A stretch of 45,681 nt of DNA, from assembly GCA_900315555.1 (NCBI GenBank), contig OMZN01000138.1:1-45681 (forward strand), given 5' to 3'. Both the position numbers and the translations under genes were made by a program. Position 1 is the stretch's first letter. Each line of letters starts with the position of its first letter. Below the pieces are notes generated by a model, which made no database searches, was not told the origin of the DNA, and worked only from the letters and a program-made list of their open reading frames with translations. Shown in pieces: positions 1-8,163 of this stretch. This stretch comes from an uncultured Eubacteriales bacterium. Its GTDB lineage: Bacteria > Bacillota > Clostridia > Peptostreptococcales > Anaerovoracaceae.

Positions 1-21
1 CCGATTTGTTTGCTTAACAAC

Positions 22-50
22 AGTGTAACGCATTATAATCGATTATTCAA
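22..50 (-). promoter_or_regulatory. Candidate sigma-A promoter pointing out of the window to the left
   Basis: On the minus strand the -35 box TTGAAT (45-50) is separated by 17 bp from the -10 box TACACT (22-27). The palindrome ATAATCGATTAT (35-46) lies inside the spacer, as an operator would. The gene it would drive is outside the window. The stretch 1-237 otherwise holds no convincing gene. Confidence 0.45.
35..46. promoter_or_regulatory. ATAATCGATTAT palindrome, candidate operator copy 1
   Basis: A perfect 12-bp palindrome in the spacer of the leftward promoter. An identical copy lies at 201-212, a related sequence at about 225-236, and further relatives before nrdR (42664-42687). The binding protein is unknown. 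Confidence 0.45.
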
Positions 51-200
51 TCATTTTTTGCAAAAAGTCGAATTTTCTGCATTTTCTCGTTCTATTTTTC
101 AACGAACCCTTAAATTCCAACATATAGGCCATCTGAACCTTCTCTTTGCTTTCGTTATTTCTCATGATTTTTTCTGCAGTTTGCAGATTCATTTTTGAAT

Positions 201-212
201 ATAATCGATTAT
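201..212. promoter_or_regulatory. ATAATCGATTAT palindrome, candidate operator copy 2
   Basis: Identical to the 12-mer at 35-46, with centres 166 bp apart (close to 16 helical turns). It lies between the malic-enzyme terminator and the leftward promoter. A degenerate copy (ATGATCGATTTT) follows at 225-236. The spacing would allow DNA looping by one repressor, but this is inference. Confidence 0.4.
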
Positions 213-237
213 TTAATTTAGAAATGATCGATTTTCG

Positions 238-268
238 AAAAAAAGACGACGCACTTCAGTGCGCCGTC
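238..268 (-). terminator. Intrinsic terminator of the aco-lplA-larA-malic enzyme operon
   Basis: On the minus strand a stem of about 10-11 bp (GACGGCGCACT pairing with AGTGCGTCGTC, one G-U pair, tight TGAA-type loop) is followed by seven T residues. It lies about 40 bp after the malic enzyme stop codon and is the first strong terminator after the sigma-54 promoter near 9230. Confidence 0.88.
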
Positions 269-309
269 CGCAGGATCACTTATTTTCATACCACTTTGCT
301 TTTTTTTGA

Positions 310-1485
310 TTATTTTCTTGCCACGCCACTGTCCCGTGCCGCCCGGGCAACAGCTTTGGCTACCGCCGGTCCCACCTTCGGATCAAAAGCCTTGGGGATA
401 ATATACTCTGCGGTGAGTTCTTCGTGCGGGATCAGATCCGCCAGTGCATGGGCCGCTGCAATCTTCATCTCCTCATTGATATCGCTTGCCCGCACATCAA
501 AAGCGCCGCGGAATACCCCGGGAAAGGCCAGCACGTTGTTGATCTGGTTGGGGAAATCCGACCGCCCGGTCGATACGACAGCTGCGCCGGCAGCCTTGGC
601 TTCCTCAGGGAAGATCTCCGGCGTCGGATTGGCACAGGCAAAAATAATTGGATCCTGATTCATCGACCGCACCATCTCCGCCGTGAGAAGACCGGGTGCA
701 GATACGCCGATGAATACATCGGCGCCCCGGATCACATCGGCAAGGCTGCCCTTTTCATGGTCGCGGTTGGTGATCCCGGCCATCTCTTCTTTGATCCAGT
801 TCATACCTTCCCTGCGGCCCTCATAGATGGCACCGTGGCGATCCGTCATCACCACGTGCCGCAGTCCCGCCGAAAGCAGCAGCTTCGTAATGGAGATTGC
901 AGCGGCACCGGCTCCGCTGGTTACTACCTTGATGTCCTCCAGCTTCTTGCCGACGACGCGCAGCGCATTGGTCAGCCCGGCCAGCGTGATGATCGCCGTA
1001 CCGTGCTGATCATCATGAAAGATGGGAATATCGCACTTTTCCTTCAGTTTCTTTTCAATCTCAAAACACCGCGGCGCGGAGATGTCTTCCAGGTTGATGC
1101 CGCCAAAGGAGCCCGAGATCCTATAGACCGTATCCACGATCTCATCCACATCGTTGGATTTGATACAGATGGGGAAGGCGTCCACATCGCCAAAAGACTT
1201 GAACAGGACGCATTTGCCCTCCATGACCGGCATACCGGCCTCCGGTCCGATGTTGCCCAGTCCCAGCACGGCAGAGCCGTCTGTGACCACGGCGCACATA
1301 TTCCAGCGCCTTGTCAAAGTATAGCTTTTTTCGATATCCTCTTTGATCTCCAGGCAGGGCCGCGCCACACCCGGTGTATAGGCAAGGGACAGATCATTCT
1401 CATTTTCAACCGGCACCGTCGCCTTGACCTCGATCTTGCCCTTCCACGCCTCGTGAAGCTTCAACGATTCCTTTGCATAATCCAC
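310..1485 (-). CDS. Malic enzyme (NAD(P)-dependent, oxaloacetate-decarboxylating)
   Basis: A 391-residue cytosolic malic enzyme that converts malate to pyruvate and CO2 with reduction of NAD(P). Its short length is typical of bacterial malic enzymes. Visible landmarks are the catalytic tyrosine in SLAYTPGVA (Tyr36), the lysine region MPVMEGK, the divalent-metal segment GGINLEDISAPR, the IFHDDQHGT motif, a GAGAAA nucleotide-binding turn and TGRSDFPNQ near the C-terminus. The start codon is GTG, preceded by GAGGAGG that overlaps the stop of the larA-like gene 5 bp upstream, so translation is probably coupled. It is the last gene of the aco-type operon, where it would supply pyruvate. Cofactor preference cannot be read with certainty. 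Confidence 0.93.
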   Translation of the reverse strand: MDYAKESLKLHEAWKGKIEVKATVPVENENDLSLAYTPGVARPCLEIKEDIEKSYTLTRRWNMCAVVTDGSAVLGLGNIGPEAGMPVMEGKCVLFKSFGDVDAFPICIKSNDVDEIVDTVYRISGSFGGINLEDISAPRCFEIEKKLKEKCDIPIFHDDQHGTAIITLAGLTNALRVVGKKLEDIKVVTSGAGAAAISITKLLLSAGLRHVVMTDRHGAIYEGRREGMNWIKEEMAGITNRDHEKGSLADVIRGADVFIGVSAPGLLTAEMVRSMNQDPIIFACANPTPEIFPEEAKAAGAAVVSTGRSDFPNQINNVLAFPGVFRGAFDVRASDINEEMKIAAAHALADLIPHEELTAEYIIPKAFDPKVGPAVAKAVARAARDSGVARK

Positions 1486-1490
1486 AGTTC

Positions 1491-2744
1491 TTACCTCCTC
1501 TTTGCAAACGGAAGTACGGATCCGCCATGTCCCATCACCAGAACAGAGGCATCCGCGCCCTTCTCGTCCAGCGCATCCGCAAGTGCTTCCTGTGCGCTGT
1601 GATACGGCTTGAAAAACATGCTGGCAGCAAACGAGGGTGCAAGCTCACTGACGAGATAGATATCCGCCATGCCCATCACCTTCGCGATAGCAGCTGCCTT
1701 ATGTCCCCCAAGCTGAAAATCTCTTTGAATATGCTCGATCATGTCTTCCGGCCGCTTGTGGCCAGTCATCCATCGTTCAAAATTCGCATTGCCAAGGCCT
1801 TCCTCGCAGGCACCTACCAGGATGATGATCCCGCCATCCTTGACAGCGTGCTTGGCATTATCAAGCGCCTTCTGCAGCTGATACAGATTCAGATCCTTAG
1901 GGGCACCGCCCTGGGAGACCACGACGATGTCCGCCTTTTCTTCAATTTCCACTTTGTAGAGCGTATCAAGGAAGGCGCAGCCGACCCGGTGCGCCGCCGT
2001 AACATCACCTGCCACAGCCTTGATAATTCTCTTTTCTTCATCCAGCACGACATTGAGAATGAAGTCGACACCCACCATGGCTGCCGCCTCTTCAATATCC
2101 TCCCGCACAGGATTGCCTTCAAGATGGCTCTGATACGATGCCGCATCGACCATAAACCGATGATTCATCTGGATGGCCTTCGGCGTGGACGATCCGGGCA
2201 TGATAGCCTTAGCGCCGCCGGAATAGCCCGCAAAGTAATGGTATTCGATATTGCCCAGGCAGATTCTTCTGTCAGCCTCCGCCACCGGGCGCACAATATC
2301 AACCGGCGTACCGCGCTTGGTAACACCCAGGTGCACCGTATCCTCCACATCGCCGTCAATACAGCGCACCTTCTCGAATACGGCATCGCCGACAAGACGC
2401 CGCTGTTCCGCCTCCGTGTGCGGTCTATGCGAACCCAGGGCAAATACCACCGTGATATCTTCAAGCGAAATGCCGTCCGCCTCAAGTTCCTCCAGCAGCG
2501 GCGGAAGAATCTCAAAGGAAGGGCAGGGTCTTGTGATATCACTGGTGATGACAGCGATCTTTTCCCCCGGGTGCACGATATCGCCAAGCGGTGCCGAGCC
2601 GATCGGATCAAGCAGCGCTCTCCGCACTTCCTCACTGCCCGTCAACGCCACATCCACATGGTTGGCATGCAGCTCACCCCGGAAACATTGATCCGGCACA
2701 TCGATGATCTGTGTCGTCTTTCCGTAGCCAAGTTCGACCTTCAT
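1491..2744 (-). CDS. larA: LarA-family nickel-pincer racemase/epimerase (lactate racemase-like)
   Basis: A 417-residue member of the LarA (DUF2088) family, whose founding member interconverts D- and L-lactate with a nickel pincer nucleotide. The active-site set is present: Arg72 in DITRP, His106 and His109 in GSHRPHT, His169 and Lys179 in YHYFAGYSGGAKAIMPG, and His195 in MNHRF. These align with the LarA catalytic histidines and the lysine that attaches the cofactor. Its ATG overlaps the lplA stop as ATGA, so translation is coupled. The cofactor factor LarC is encoded at 18406-19755, and larB and larE are not in the window. Many family members act on 2-hydroxy acids other than lactate, so the substrate is open. 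Placement before the malic enzyme suggests 2-hydroxyacid-to-pyruvate catabolism. Confidence 0.88.
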   Translation of the reverse strand: MKVELGYGKTTQIIDVPDQCFRGELHANHVDVALTGSEEVRRALLDPIGSAPLGDIVHPGEKIAVITSDITRPCPSFEILPPLLEELEADGISLEDITVVFALGSHRPHTEAEQRRLVGDAVFEKVRCIDGDVEDTVHLGVTKRGTPVDIVRPVAEADRRICLGNIEYHYFAGYSGGAKAIMPGSSTPKAIQMNHRFMVDAASYQSHLEGNPVREDIEEAAAMVGVDFILNVVLDEEKRIIKAVAGDVTAAHRVGCAFLDTLYKVEIEEKADIVVVSQGGAPKDLNLYQLQKALDNAKHAVKDGGIIILVGACEEGLGNANFERWMTGHKRPEDMIEHIQRDFQLGGHKAAAIAKVMGMADIYLVSELAPSFAASMFFKPYHSAQEALADALDEKGADASVLVMGHGGSVLPFAKRR

Positions 2745-3763
2745 CCCTGCTCCTTTCCGCCACCATGAGGCATCACGCCCCGGGCTTCACCAAACACAAA
2801 ATCCTGCAGCCAGTCTCGTTCCATACCGGCAATGGCCTCTGCCATGGAAGCCAGCGGTTCAGCGAGGTCATCGCGCGTAAACCGGCATTCCTGCATGCAC
2901 TGCATATCCTCTTCAATGTCCCGGCTGGTAAAGAAATCCCCCTGCAGCAGGAAAGAAGAGATTCTGCCTCTGTCCAGCGCAAGACGCAGCTGCACCGTGC
3001 CGCCCGGGAAACGGGCTTCCCTTTCGATTTCACAGGCAGGTGATTTCCCGTACGTCCATTCCCAGGTACCGTACCGTTCTTTTTTCAGCTTCTCAGCAGT
3101 CTCCCAGTCCTGCTTTGTCAGTGCATACTCATGTATTCCGCTGAAGCTGCGGAGAATAAACTCCTTCTCCATCTGCTTGAAGGCTTCCAGACTAAGCGGC
3201 GCCGAAAGATGCTCCGCTACCGTCGTCACTCTTTCGTGGATAGATCGGATCGCCTTCGACCGCATCTTCACATCGCTGACGTGCAGCGCCTGCACCACCT
3301 TGTCCAGATCGGAATCGAACATCAGTGTTCCATGATGCAGAACCCGGCCATGCCTGATGTACTGCGAATTGCCGGAGAATTTCTTCCCGTCGATCACGAT
3401 GTCGTTGCGGCTGTTATATTCAGCCGCAACACCGATCTCCGCCAGCATATCGATAATGGTTTTCTCAAAGTGGCGAAAGTTGAGCGCCGTCTTTTCTTCG
3501 GCCTTGGTAATGAACGTGAAGTTGACGTTGCCCAAGTCGTGATACACTGCACCGCCGCCGGACATTCTGCGCACGACATGCACCTGATGTGCCCGAACGT
3601 AGTCGGCATTGATCTCTGCCATAGTATCCTGATATCTTCCGACAACGATGGTGTTGTCGTTCTGCCAGAGCATGAACACATCCTCGTCGAAATCCGAAAA
3701 GAAATGTTCTTCCATGGCGAGATTGAGAGCAGGATCCGTGGTGGGTACATTTACATACAACAT
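2741..3763 (-). CDS. lplA: Lipoate-protein ligase A
   Basis: A 340-residue two-domain lipoate-protein ligase. It activates free lipoate with ATP and transfers it to the lysine of lipoyl domains. Seen in the sequence are the lipoate-binding RRMSGGGAVYHD motif (about residues 65-76), NFTFI, and the catalytic-lysine segment GKKFSGNSQ, followed by a C-terminal accessory domain. It starts 5 bp after the E3 gene and its stop overlaps the larA start. Its obvious clients are the two lipoyl domains encoded just upstream, on E2 and on E3. Dedicated ligases commonly accompany acetoin or pyruvate dehydrogenase operons in anaerobes that scavenge lipoate. Confidence 0.94.
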   Translation of the reverse strand: MLYVNVPTTDPALNLAMEEHFFSDFDEDVFMLWQNDNTIVVGRYQDTMAEINADYVRAHQVHVVRRMSGGGAVYHDLGNVNFTFITKAEEKTALNFRHFEKTIIDMLAEIGVAAEYNSRNDIVIDGKKFSGNSQYIRHGRVLHHGTLMFDSDLDKVVQALHVSDVKMRSKAIRSIHERVTTVAEHLSAPLSLEAFKQMEKEFILRSFSGIHEYALTKQDWETAEKLKKERYGTWEWTYGKSPACEIEREARFPGGTVQLRLALDRGRISSFLLQGDFFTSRDIEEDMQCMQECRFTRDDLAEPLASMAEAIAGMERDWLQDFVFGEARGVMPHGGGKEQG

Positions 3764-3768
3764 GACAG

Positions 3769-5520
3769 TTAAAAATGAATGGCTCTGCCGCCGACAGCAT
3801 GCATTGCTTCGCCCATGATTTCAGAAATGCTCGGATGCGGATGCACCGTTCTTGCCACCTCGTTCACTGTCGCTTCCAGATTCATGGCCACAGCTGATTC
3901 TGCAATCATGTCTGCCGCATGCACACCATAAATGTGCACACCCAGGATCTCGCCATAGTCTGCGTCCGCAATCACTTTGACCATGCCTCTGGTGTCGCCC
4001 TCGATCTTTGCCTTTCCATTGGCCATAAGCGGGAACTTGCCGATATTGACCTTGCTGTATTTTTCTCTGGCCTGTGCCTCTGTCAGACCGACGCTGGCGA
4101 TCTCAGGATGCACATAGATAACACTGGGGATCGCATGATATTCCATCACGGTATCCCTGCCCGCCATGTTCTCCGCCGCTGTGATACCTTCCATCATCGC
4201 TGTGTGAGCAAGCATGGCCTTGCCGTTGGCATCACCGATGCAGTAAACGTCCGGCACAGAGGTTCTGAGATGGGCATCGGTGATGATGGAGCCTTTTTCC
4301 ACCTTCAGCCCCAGCGCTGCCGTATCGATACCGTCCAGCCGGGATCCGCGTCCGGTAGCCATAAGGACCTTCTCCACCGGAATCTCCTGCTCTTTGCCAT
4401 CTTTCTCGTAGCACACACTGTTCGCCGTGATCCCGGTAACCTTGGCGCCTGTAATGATCTCGATCCCGTCTTTCATCAGGTCGCTGGTGACCATCTCTGT
4501 GATCTCCTCATCAACCATAGGCAGAATCCTGTCCATATACTCCAGCACAGTGACCTTCGTGCCGGCCATAGCCAGGAACTCGGCGAACTCCATACCGATA
4601 ACACCACCACCGATGACGGCCATAGAGGCGGGCAGTTCCTCGAGCGCCAGCATTTCCGTACTGCTGAGCACATCCATCGCCGGGTCGATCTCAATGGGCA
4701 GAGGTCTGTTCTCAGACCCGGTAGCGATGACCACGTTCTGCGCCGTATAGGATTCTCCTGCAATGCGCACTTCATGGTTCTTCGCAAAGACCGCCTCGCC
4801 CGTCTTCATCTCGACACCATTGCTCTTAAGCAGACCCTTGACACCGCCGACCAACTGGTTCACCACATCGCTCTTCCTTTGCTGCACTGCCTTCATGTCC
4901 AGCTTCGCCGCCTTGACATCCGCACCGACAACGCCAAACGCGGCACCGCTCTGTACCTGCTTGAGAGCCTCTGCACTGCGAAGCAGCGCTTTTGTCGGAA
5001 TGCATCCGATATTCAGGCAGGTGCCGCCGAAGTGTTCTTTTTCGGCAATCATGACCTTCTTGCCAAGCTGTGCCGCCTGGATCGCCGCCACATAACCGCC
5101 GGGGCCGCCGCCGATGACAATGATATCGTAATCATAGGCAGCATTGTTTTCCTGCTGCGCAGCCGGCGCTGCCGCAGCACCGCCGGCATCTGCTGTGGTA
5201 CCGGCATCTTTTGGCACAGCATCCGGTGCCTTTTCGGCAATCTGCTGCAGCGCTTCTTTTTCTAAAGCGCTGATATCTTCCGCTGCCGATCCCACAATGG
5301 CAATGGGCAGCGTCACCGGCAGACTTTCCCCTTCACCGATAAACAGCCGCCTCACGACTCCATCACCGGTTGCCTCAATGTCCATATTCGTCTTGTCGGT
5401 CTCAATGGAGAACAGCGGCTCGCCCTTGGTGACGGCCTCTCCCTCCTTCTTGTACCATGCCACTAATTTCCCTTCACTCATGTTAAAGCCCAGCTTGGGC
5501 ATAATGATTAATTCAGCCAT
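3769..5520 (-). CDS. acoL: Dihydrolipoyl dehydrogenase (E3) with N-terminal lipoyl domain
   Basis: A 583-residue flavoprotein that reoxidises dihydrolipoamide with NAD. Residues 1-80 form a lipoyl domain with the modified lysine in ETDKTNM, joined by an Ala-rich linker (about 95-130) to the oxidoreductase. FAD binding is seen in IIVIGGGPGGYVAA, the redox disulfide in GGTCLNIGC, the NAD site in VIGGGVIGMEFAE, and the C-terminal His-Glu pair in HPHPSISE. An N-terminal lipoyl domain on E3 is frequent in acetoin dehydrogenase systems and in some Gram-positive pyruvate dehydrogenases. The lipoyl domain is about 80 percent identical to that of the adjacent E2 (see findings). It is the fourth gene of the operon. 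Confidence 0.95.
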   Translation of the reverse strand: MAELIIMPKLGFNMSEGKLVAWYKKEGEAVTKGEPLFSIETDKTNMDIEATGDGVVRRLFIGEGESLPVTLPIAIVGSAAEDISALEKEALQQIAEKAPDAVPKDAGTTADAGGAAAAPAAQQENNAAYDYDIIVIGGGPGGYVAAIQAAQLGKKVMIAEKEHFGGTCLNIGCIPTKALLRSAEALKQVQSGAAFGVVGADVKAAKLDMKAVQQRKSDVVNQLVGGVKGLLKSNGVEMKTGEAVFAKNHEVRIAGESYTAQNVVIATGSENRPLPIEIDPAMDVLSSTEMLALEELPASMAVIGGGVIGMEFAEFLAMAGTKVTVLEYMDRILPMVDEEITEMVTSDLMKDGIEIITGAKVTGITANSVCYEKDGKEQEIPVEKVLMATGRGSRLDGIDTAALGLKVEKGSIITDAHLRTSVPDVYCIGDANGKAMLAHTAMMEGITAAENMAGRDTVMEYHAIPSVIYVHPEIASVGLTEAQAREKYSKVNIGKFPLMANGKAKIEGDTRGMVKVIADADYGEILGVHIYGVHAADMIAESAVAMNLEATVNEVARTVHPHPSISEIMGEAMHAVGGRAIHF

Positions 5521-5574
5521 GATTTCACTCCCATTGCATCTATGTTTCAGCTCGCAGATCGAATAAAGTGCCGG

Positions 5575-6996
5575 CTATACCATCAGCACCATAGGGTTCT
5601 CCAGCTTTTCCTTCACTGCTGTGACGAACTGAGCAGCCATATAACCGTCGATCACACGATGATCAACGGTCAGCTGGATGTTCATGATCGGCTTAATCGC
5701 AATTTGCTTCTCACCCTGCTCATCCACAACGACCACCGGTTCGTCCTTGGTGGCGCTGATGGCCAGAATCGCCACCTCCGGCTGGTTGATAATCGCCGTG
5801 AAATTATCCAGCCCCGTCATCCCCAGATTCGATATCGTACAGGTGGCACCGGCATATTCATCCGGCATCAGCCTGCCTTCTCTCGCTTTCTTGACGAGTA
5901 CTGCCGACGCTTTGGAGAACTCCAGCAGACTCATGTCCTGTGCCTCTTTGACATTCGGCACGATGAGGCCGGACTTGGCGGCCACTGCGATACCCAGGTT
6001 AACGCTGGCATAGCGTTCAATATGATCCTTGCCGATTAAAGAGGCATTGACATCCGGAAATTCCTGCAGCGTCTTGACCATGGCCATGCCGATATAATCG
6101 GTGACAGAAGTCTTGTGATCCTGCACGGCATTAACTTCCTTGCGCATGGAAAGAAGCTTTTCCATGTTGACCTTCTGGTTGAAGTACAGATGCGGCGCCG
6201 TGAACTTGCTCTGCGACATCCTCTCACCGATCACCTTACGCACGCCTTCATAAGGCACCTTCTCTGCGATTCGCTTGCCATCGGGCGTGACTTCGCCGCT
6301 GCTCTTTTCTGCAGGCGCCTCTGCAGAAGCTGTCGCAGCCGCTGCTTTCGCAGCTGCCTCCACATCAGCTCTCTTGATCTTGCCGTTTTCTCCTGTGCCC
6401 TGCACATTGGCAAGATCCACGCCTTTTCCGGCGGCAACAGCCTTGGCCAGCGGCGTAACCCTTGTTTTGTTCGCTTCCAGATACTGCAGAATATCCTTCT
6501 CGCAGATGCCGCCTTCCCATCCGGTCCCGCGGATTGCAAGGCCTTCCAGCGAGAGGCCGTGTTCCTTCGCCACACGGCGTGCCCGGGGAGAAATTTTCAT
6601 TCTTCCTTCGTTGGTTACAGGCACCGGCTCTGCCGATACCGATGCAGCAGCCGGTGTGCTCTCATCAGGAGAAGCATCGTCTGCCGCCGCAGGAGAAGCC
6701 GGTGCCCTGCCGCCCAGCTTGTCCTCTGCTTCTTTAAGTACCGATGTAATATCCTCCTCTGCCGTTCCTACAATGGCGATAGGCAGGGTAACCGGCAGAC
6801 TGTCCCCTTCACCGATCAAAAGTTTTCTAACAACCGCATCCTCGGTGGCCTCAATGTCCATATTGGTTTTGTCAGTCTCAACGGAAAACAGCGACTCACC
6901 TTTTTTGACCGCATCGCCTTCCTGCTTGTACCACTGCACAAGCTTGCCCTCGCTCATGTTAAAGCCCAGCTTGGGCATTTCTATGATCTTTGCCAT
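5575..6996 (-). CDS. acoC: Dihydrolipoamide acyltransferase E2 of an acetoin/pyruvate dehydrogenase complex
   Basis: A 473-residue E2. In order it has a lipoyl domain (1-80, lysine in ETDKTNM), an Ala/Pro/Ser linker, two consecutive peripheral-subunit-binding-like segments (about 130-170, ISPRARRVAKEHG...; about 173-213, VTPLAKAVAAGKG...), another Ala-rich linker, and the acyltransferase core ending with the catalytic DHRVIDG motif. The start was placed at the ATG preceded by GGAGGAGA, because longer readings extend into the intergenic hairpin. E2 transfers the acetyl group to CoA and forms the core of the complex. Two tandem subunit-binding segments are more than the single one usual in this family. 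Confidence 0.93.
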   Translation of the reverse strand: MAKIIEMPKLGFNMSEGKLVQWYKQEGDAVKKGESLFSVETDKTNMDIEATEDAVVRKLLIGEGDSLPVTLPIAIVGTAEEDITSVLKEAEDKLGGRAPASPAAADDASPDESTPAAASVSAEPVPVTNEGRMKISPRARRVAKEHGLSLEGLAIRGTGWEGGICEKDILQYLEANKTRVTPLAKAVAAGKGVDLANVQGTGENGKIKRADVEAAAKAAAATASAEAPAEKSSGEVTPDGKRIAEKVPYEGVRKVIGERMSQSKFTAPHLYFNQKVNMEKLLSMRKEVNAVQDHKTSVTDYIGMAMVKTLQEFPDVNASLIGKDHIERYASVNLGIAVAAKSGLIVPNVKEAQDMSLLEFSKASAVLVKKAREGRLMPDEYAGATCTISNLGMTGLDNFTAIINQPEVAILAISATKDEPVVVVDEQGEKQIAIKPIMNIQLTVDHRVIDGYMAAQFVTAVKEKLENPMVLMV

Positions 6997-7023
6997 ATTC
7001 TCCTCCTTTATGACCCGGCCAGC

Positions 7024-7055
7024 TTCTGAATCTGACACACAAGTCAGATTCAGAA
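7024..7055 (-). other. Intercistronic hairpin between E1 beta and E2
   Basis: A perfect 13-bp inverted repeat (TTCTGAATCTGAC and GTCAGATTCAGAA) around the 6-nt loop ACACAA, in the 96-bp gap between E1 beta and E2. No T-tract follows on the minus strand, so it is more likely an mRNA-stabilising or processing hairpin than a terminator. A second small dyad, GCAGCAG-C-CTGCTGC, lies at 7059-7073. Confidence 0.7.
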
Positions 7056-7092
7056 ACTGCAGCAGCCTGCTGCGTGGCGCTTTTTCAATCCT

Positions 7093-8067
7093 TTATTTGA
7101 AGTACGTCTTTACTTTCTCGTAGACCTTGTCTTCCGAAGGAATCAGCGGGAACTCCAGTGCCGGGCTGAAGGGAAGCGGTACATCCGGGTTGCCGATCCG
7201 TCCAACAGGGGCATCCAGGTAGTAGAAGATATCATCTGCCACGGCTGCACCAACCTCGGCGCCGATACCGCAGCGTTCGTGGGCTTCATCCACCACCAGC
7301 AGCCTGCCGGTCTTCTTGACGGACTCGATGATCGTATCCTTGTCCAGCGGCACGATGGTTCTCAGGTCGATAACCTCACAGTCAATGCCTTCCTTGGCCA
7401 GGCGTTCTGCCGCCGCCTCACTCTTCATCACCATGGATGAAGTGGCTGCAATGGTAATGTCCTTTCCTTCTCTTGCAATCCGCGCCTTGCCGAAAGGAAT
7501 GGGTTTGATAACATCATCGACCTCAAAGGTCTTGTTGTATTCCATCTTATGTTCGAAGACGACCACCGGGTTGTCATCATAAACGGCAGTCATCAGCAGA
7601 CCGGCCGCTTCCTGTGCCGTAGACGGCACGGCAACTTTGATGCCCGGAAAATGCGCGATCATAGCCTGCATTGACTGGGAATGCTGTGCCGCAGAAGATC
7701 TTCCCGCACCGATGGGGCAGCGGATAGTCATGGGAACTTTGGCCTGCCCGCCCGACATATAGGTGATCTTAGCCATCTGGTTAATCACCTGATCGGCAGC
7801 CACCAGCAGAAAGTCGGAGAACATGACCTCCACAATGGGCCGCAGTCCCGTCAATGCCATACCGACTCCCATGCCTACAAATCCCTGCTCAGAAATCGGG
7901 GAATCCTTGACACGCATATCACCGTACTTCTCAAGAAGGCCCTCTGTGCATTTGAAGTTTCCGCCGATGAATCCTACATCCTCGCCGATGACCATGACAT
8001 TCTCATCTTCCGCCATGATTTTGTCCAACGCTTCATTAATCGCTTTTGCGTACTTGATTTTTCTCAT
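7093..8067 (-). CDS. acoB: TPP-dependent dehydrogenase E1 beta subunit (acetoin/pyruvate dehydrogenase)
   Basis: A 324-residue transketolase-type beta subunit that pairs with the alpha subunit to form the TPP-binding E1. Family features include VIGEDVGFIGG near the N-terminus, the SEQGFVGMGVGMAL helix, MPMTIRCPIGAGRSSAAQHSQS, and a C-terminal transketolase domain ending RIGNPDVPLPFSPALE. Two in-frame ATG codons lie close together. The second (8067) was chosen because GAGG lies about 7 nt ahead of it, while the first is directly against that site. It is the second gene of the operon. Acetoin and pyruvate dehydrogenase E1 subunits are hard to tell apart by eye, and the neighbouring AcoR-like regulator favours acetoin. 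Confidence 0.93.
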   Translation of the reverse strand: MRKIKYAKAINEALDKIMAEDENVMVIGEDVGFIGGNFKCTEGLLEKYGDMRVKDSPISEQGFVGMGVGMALTGLRPIVEVMFSDFLLVAADQVINQMAKITYMSGGQAKVPMTIRCPIGAGRSSAAQHSQSMQAMIAHFPGIKVAVPSTAQEAAGLLMTAVYDDNPVVVFEHKMEYNKTFEVDDVIKPIPFGKARIAREGKDITIAATSSMVMKSEAAAERLAKEGIDCEVIDLRTIVPLDKDTIIESVKKTGRLLVVDEAHERCGIGAEVGAAVADDIFYYLDAPVGRIGNPDVPLPFSPALEFPLIPSEDKVYEKVKTYFK

Positions 8068-8163
8068 TTTCATACCTCATTTTGTATCCGATTCTTGTAC
8101 CGAATCCTGATTTGAAAAGATCGTTATCTGTCTGTCCTGCGAAATGACGTTCTCTTGCTGCCA

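Noticed and set aside
11-27. TTGTTAA half-site similar to the redox regulator Rex
   Set aside because: Only one half of the palindrome is present, so it does not support a Rex operator.
1-237. Short open frames near the left edge, including a 40-codon minus-strand frame between the two palindromes
   Set aside because: No convincing ribosome binding site, AT-rich composition, and no recognisable domain; the region looks regulatory.
424-1602. Long opposite-strand open frames across the malic enzyme and several other genes
   Set aside because: They mirror the codon periodicity of the real genes on the minus strand, lack binding sites and resemble no family.
2741-3763. Reading the lipoate ligase as a biotin ligase or octanoyltransferase
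   Set aside because: The RRMSGGGAVYHD and KKFSGNSQ motifs and the C-terminal accessory domain fit LplA, and the neighbours are lipoylated proteins.
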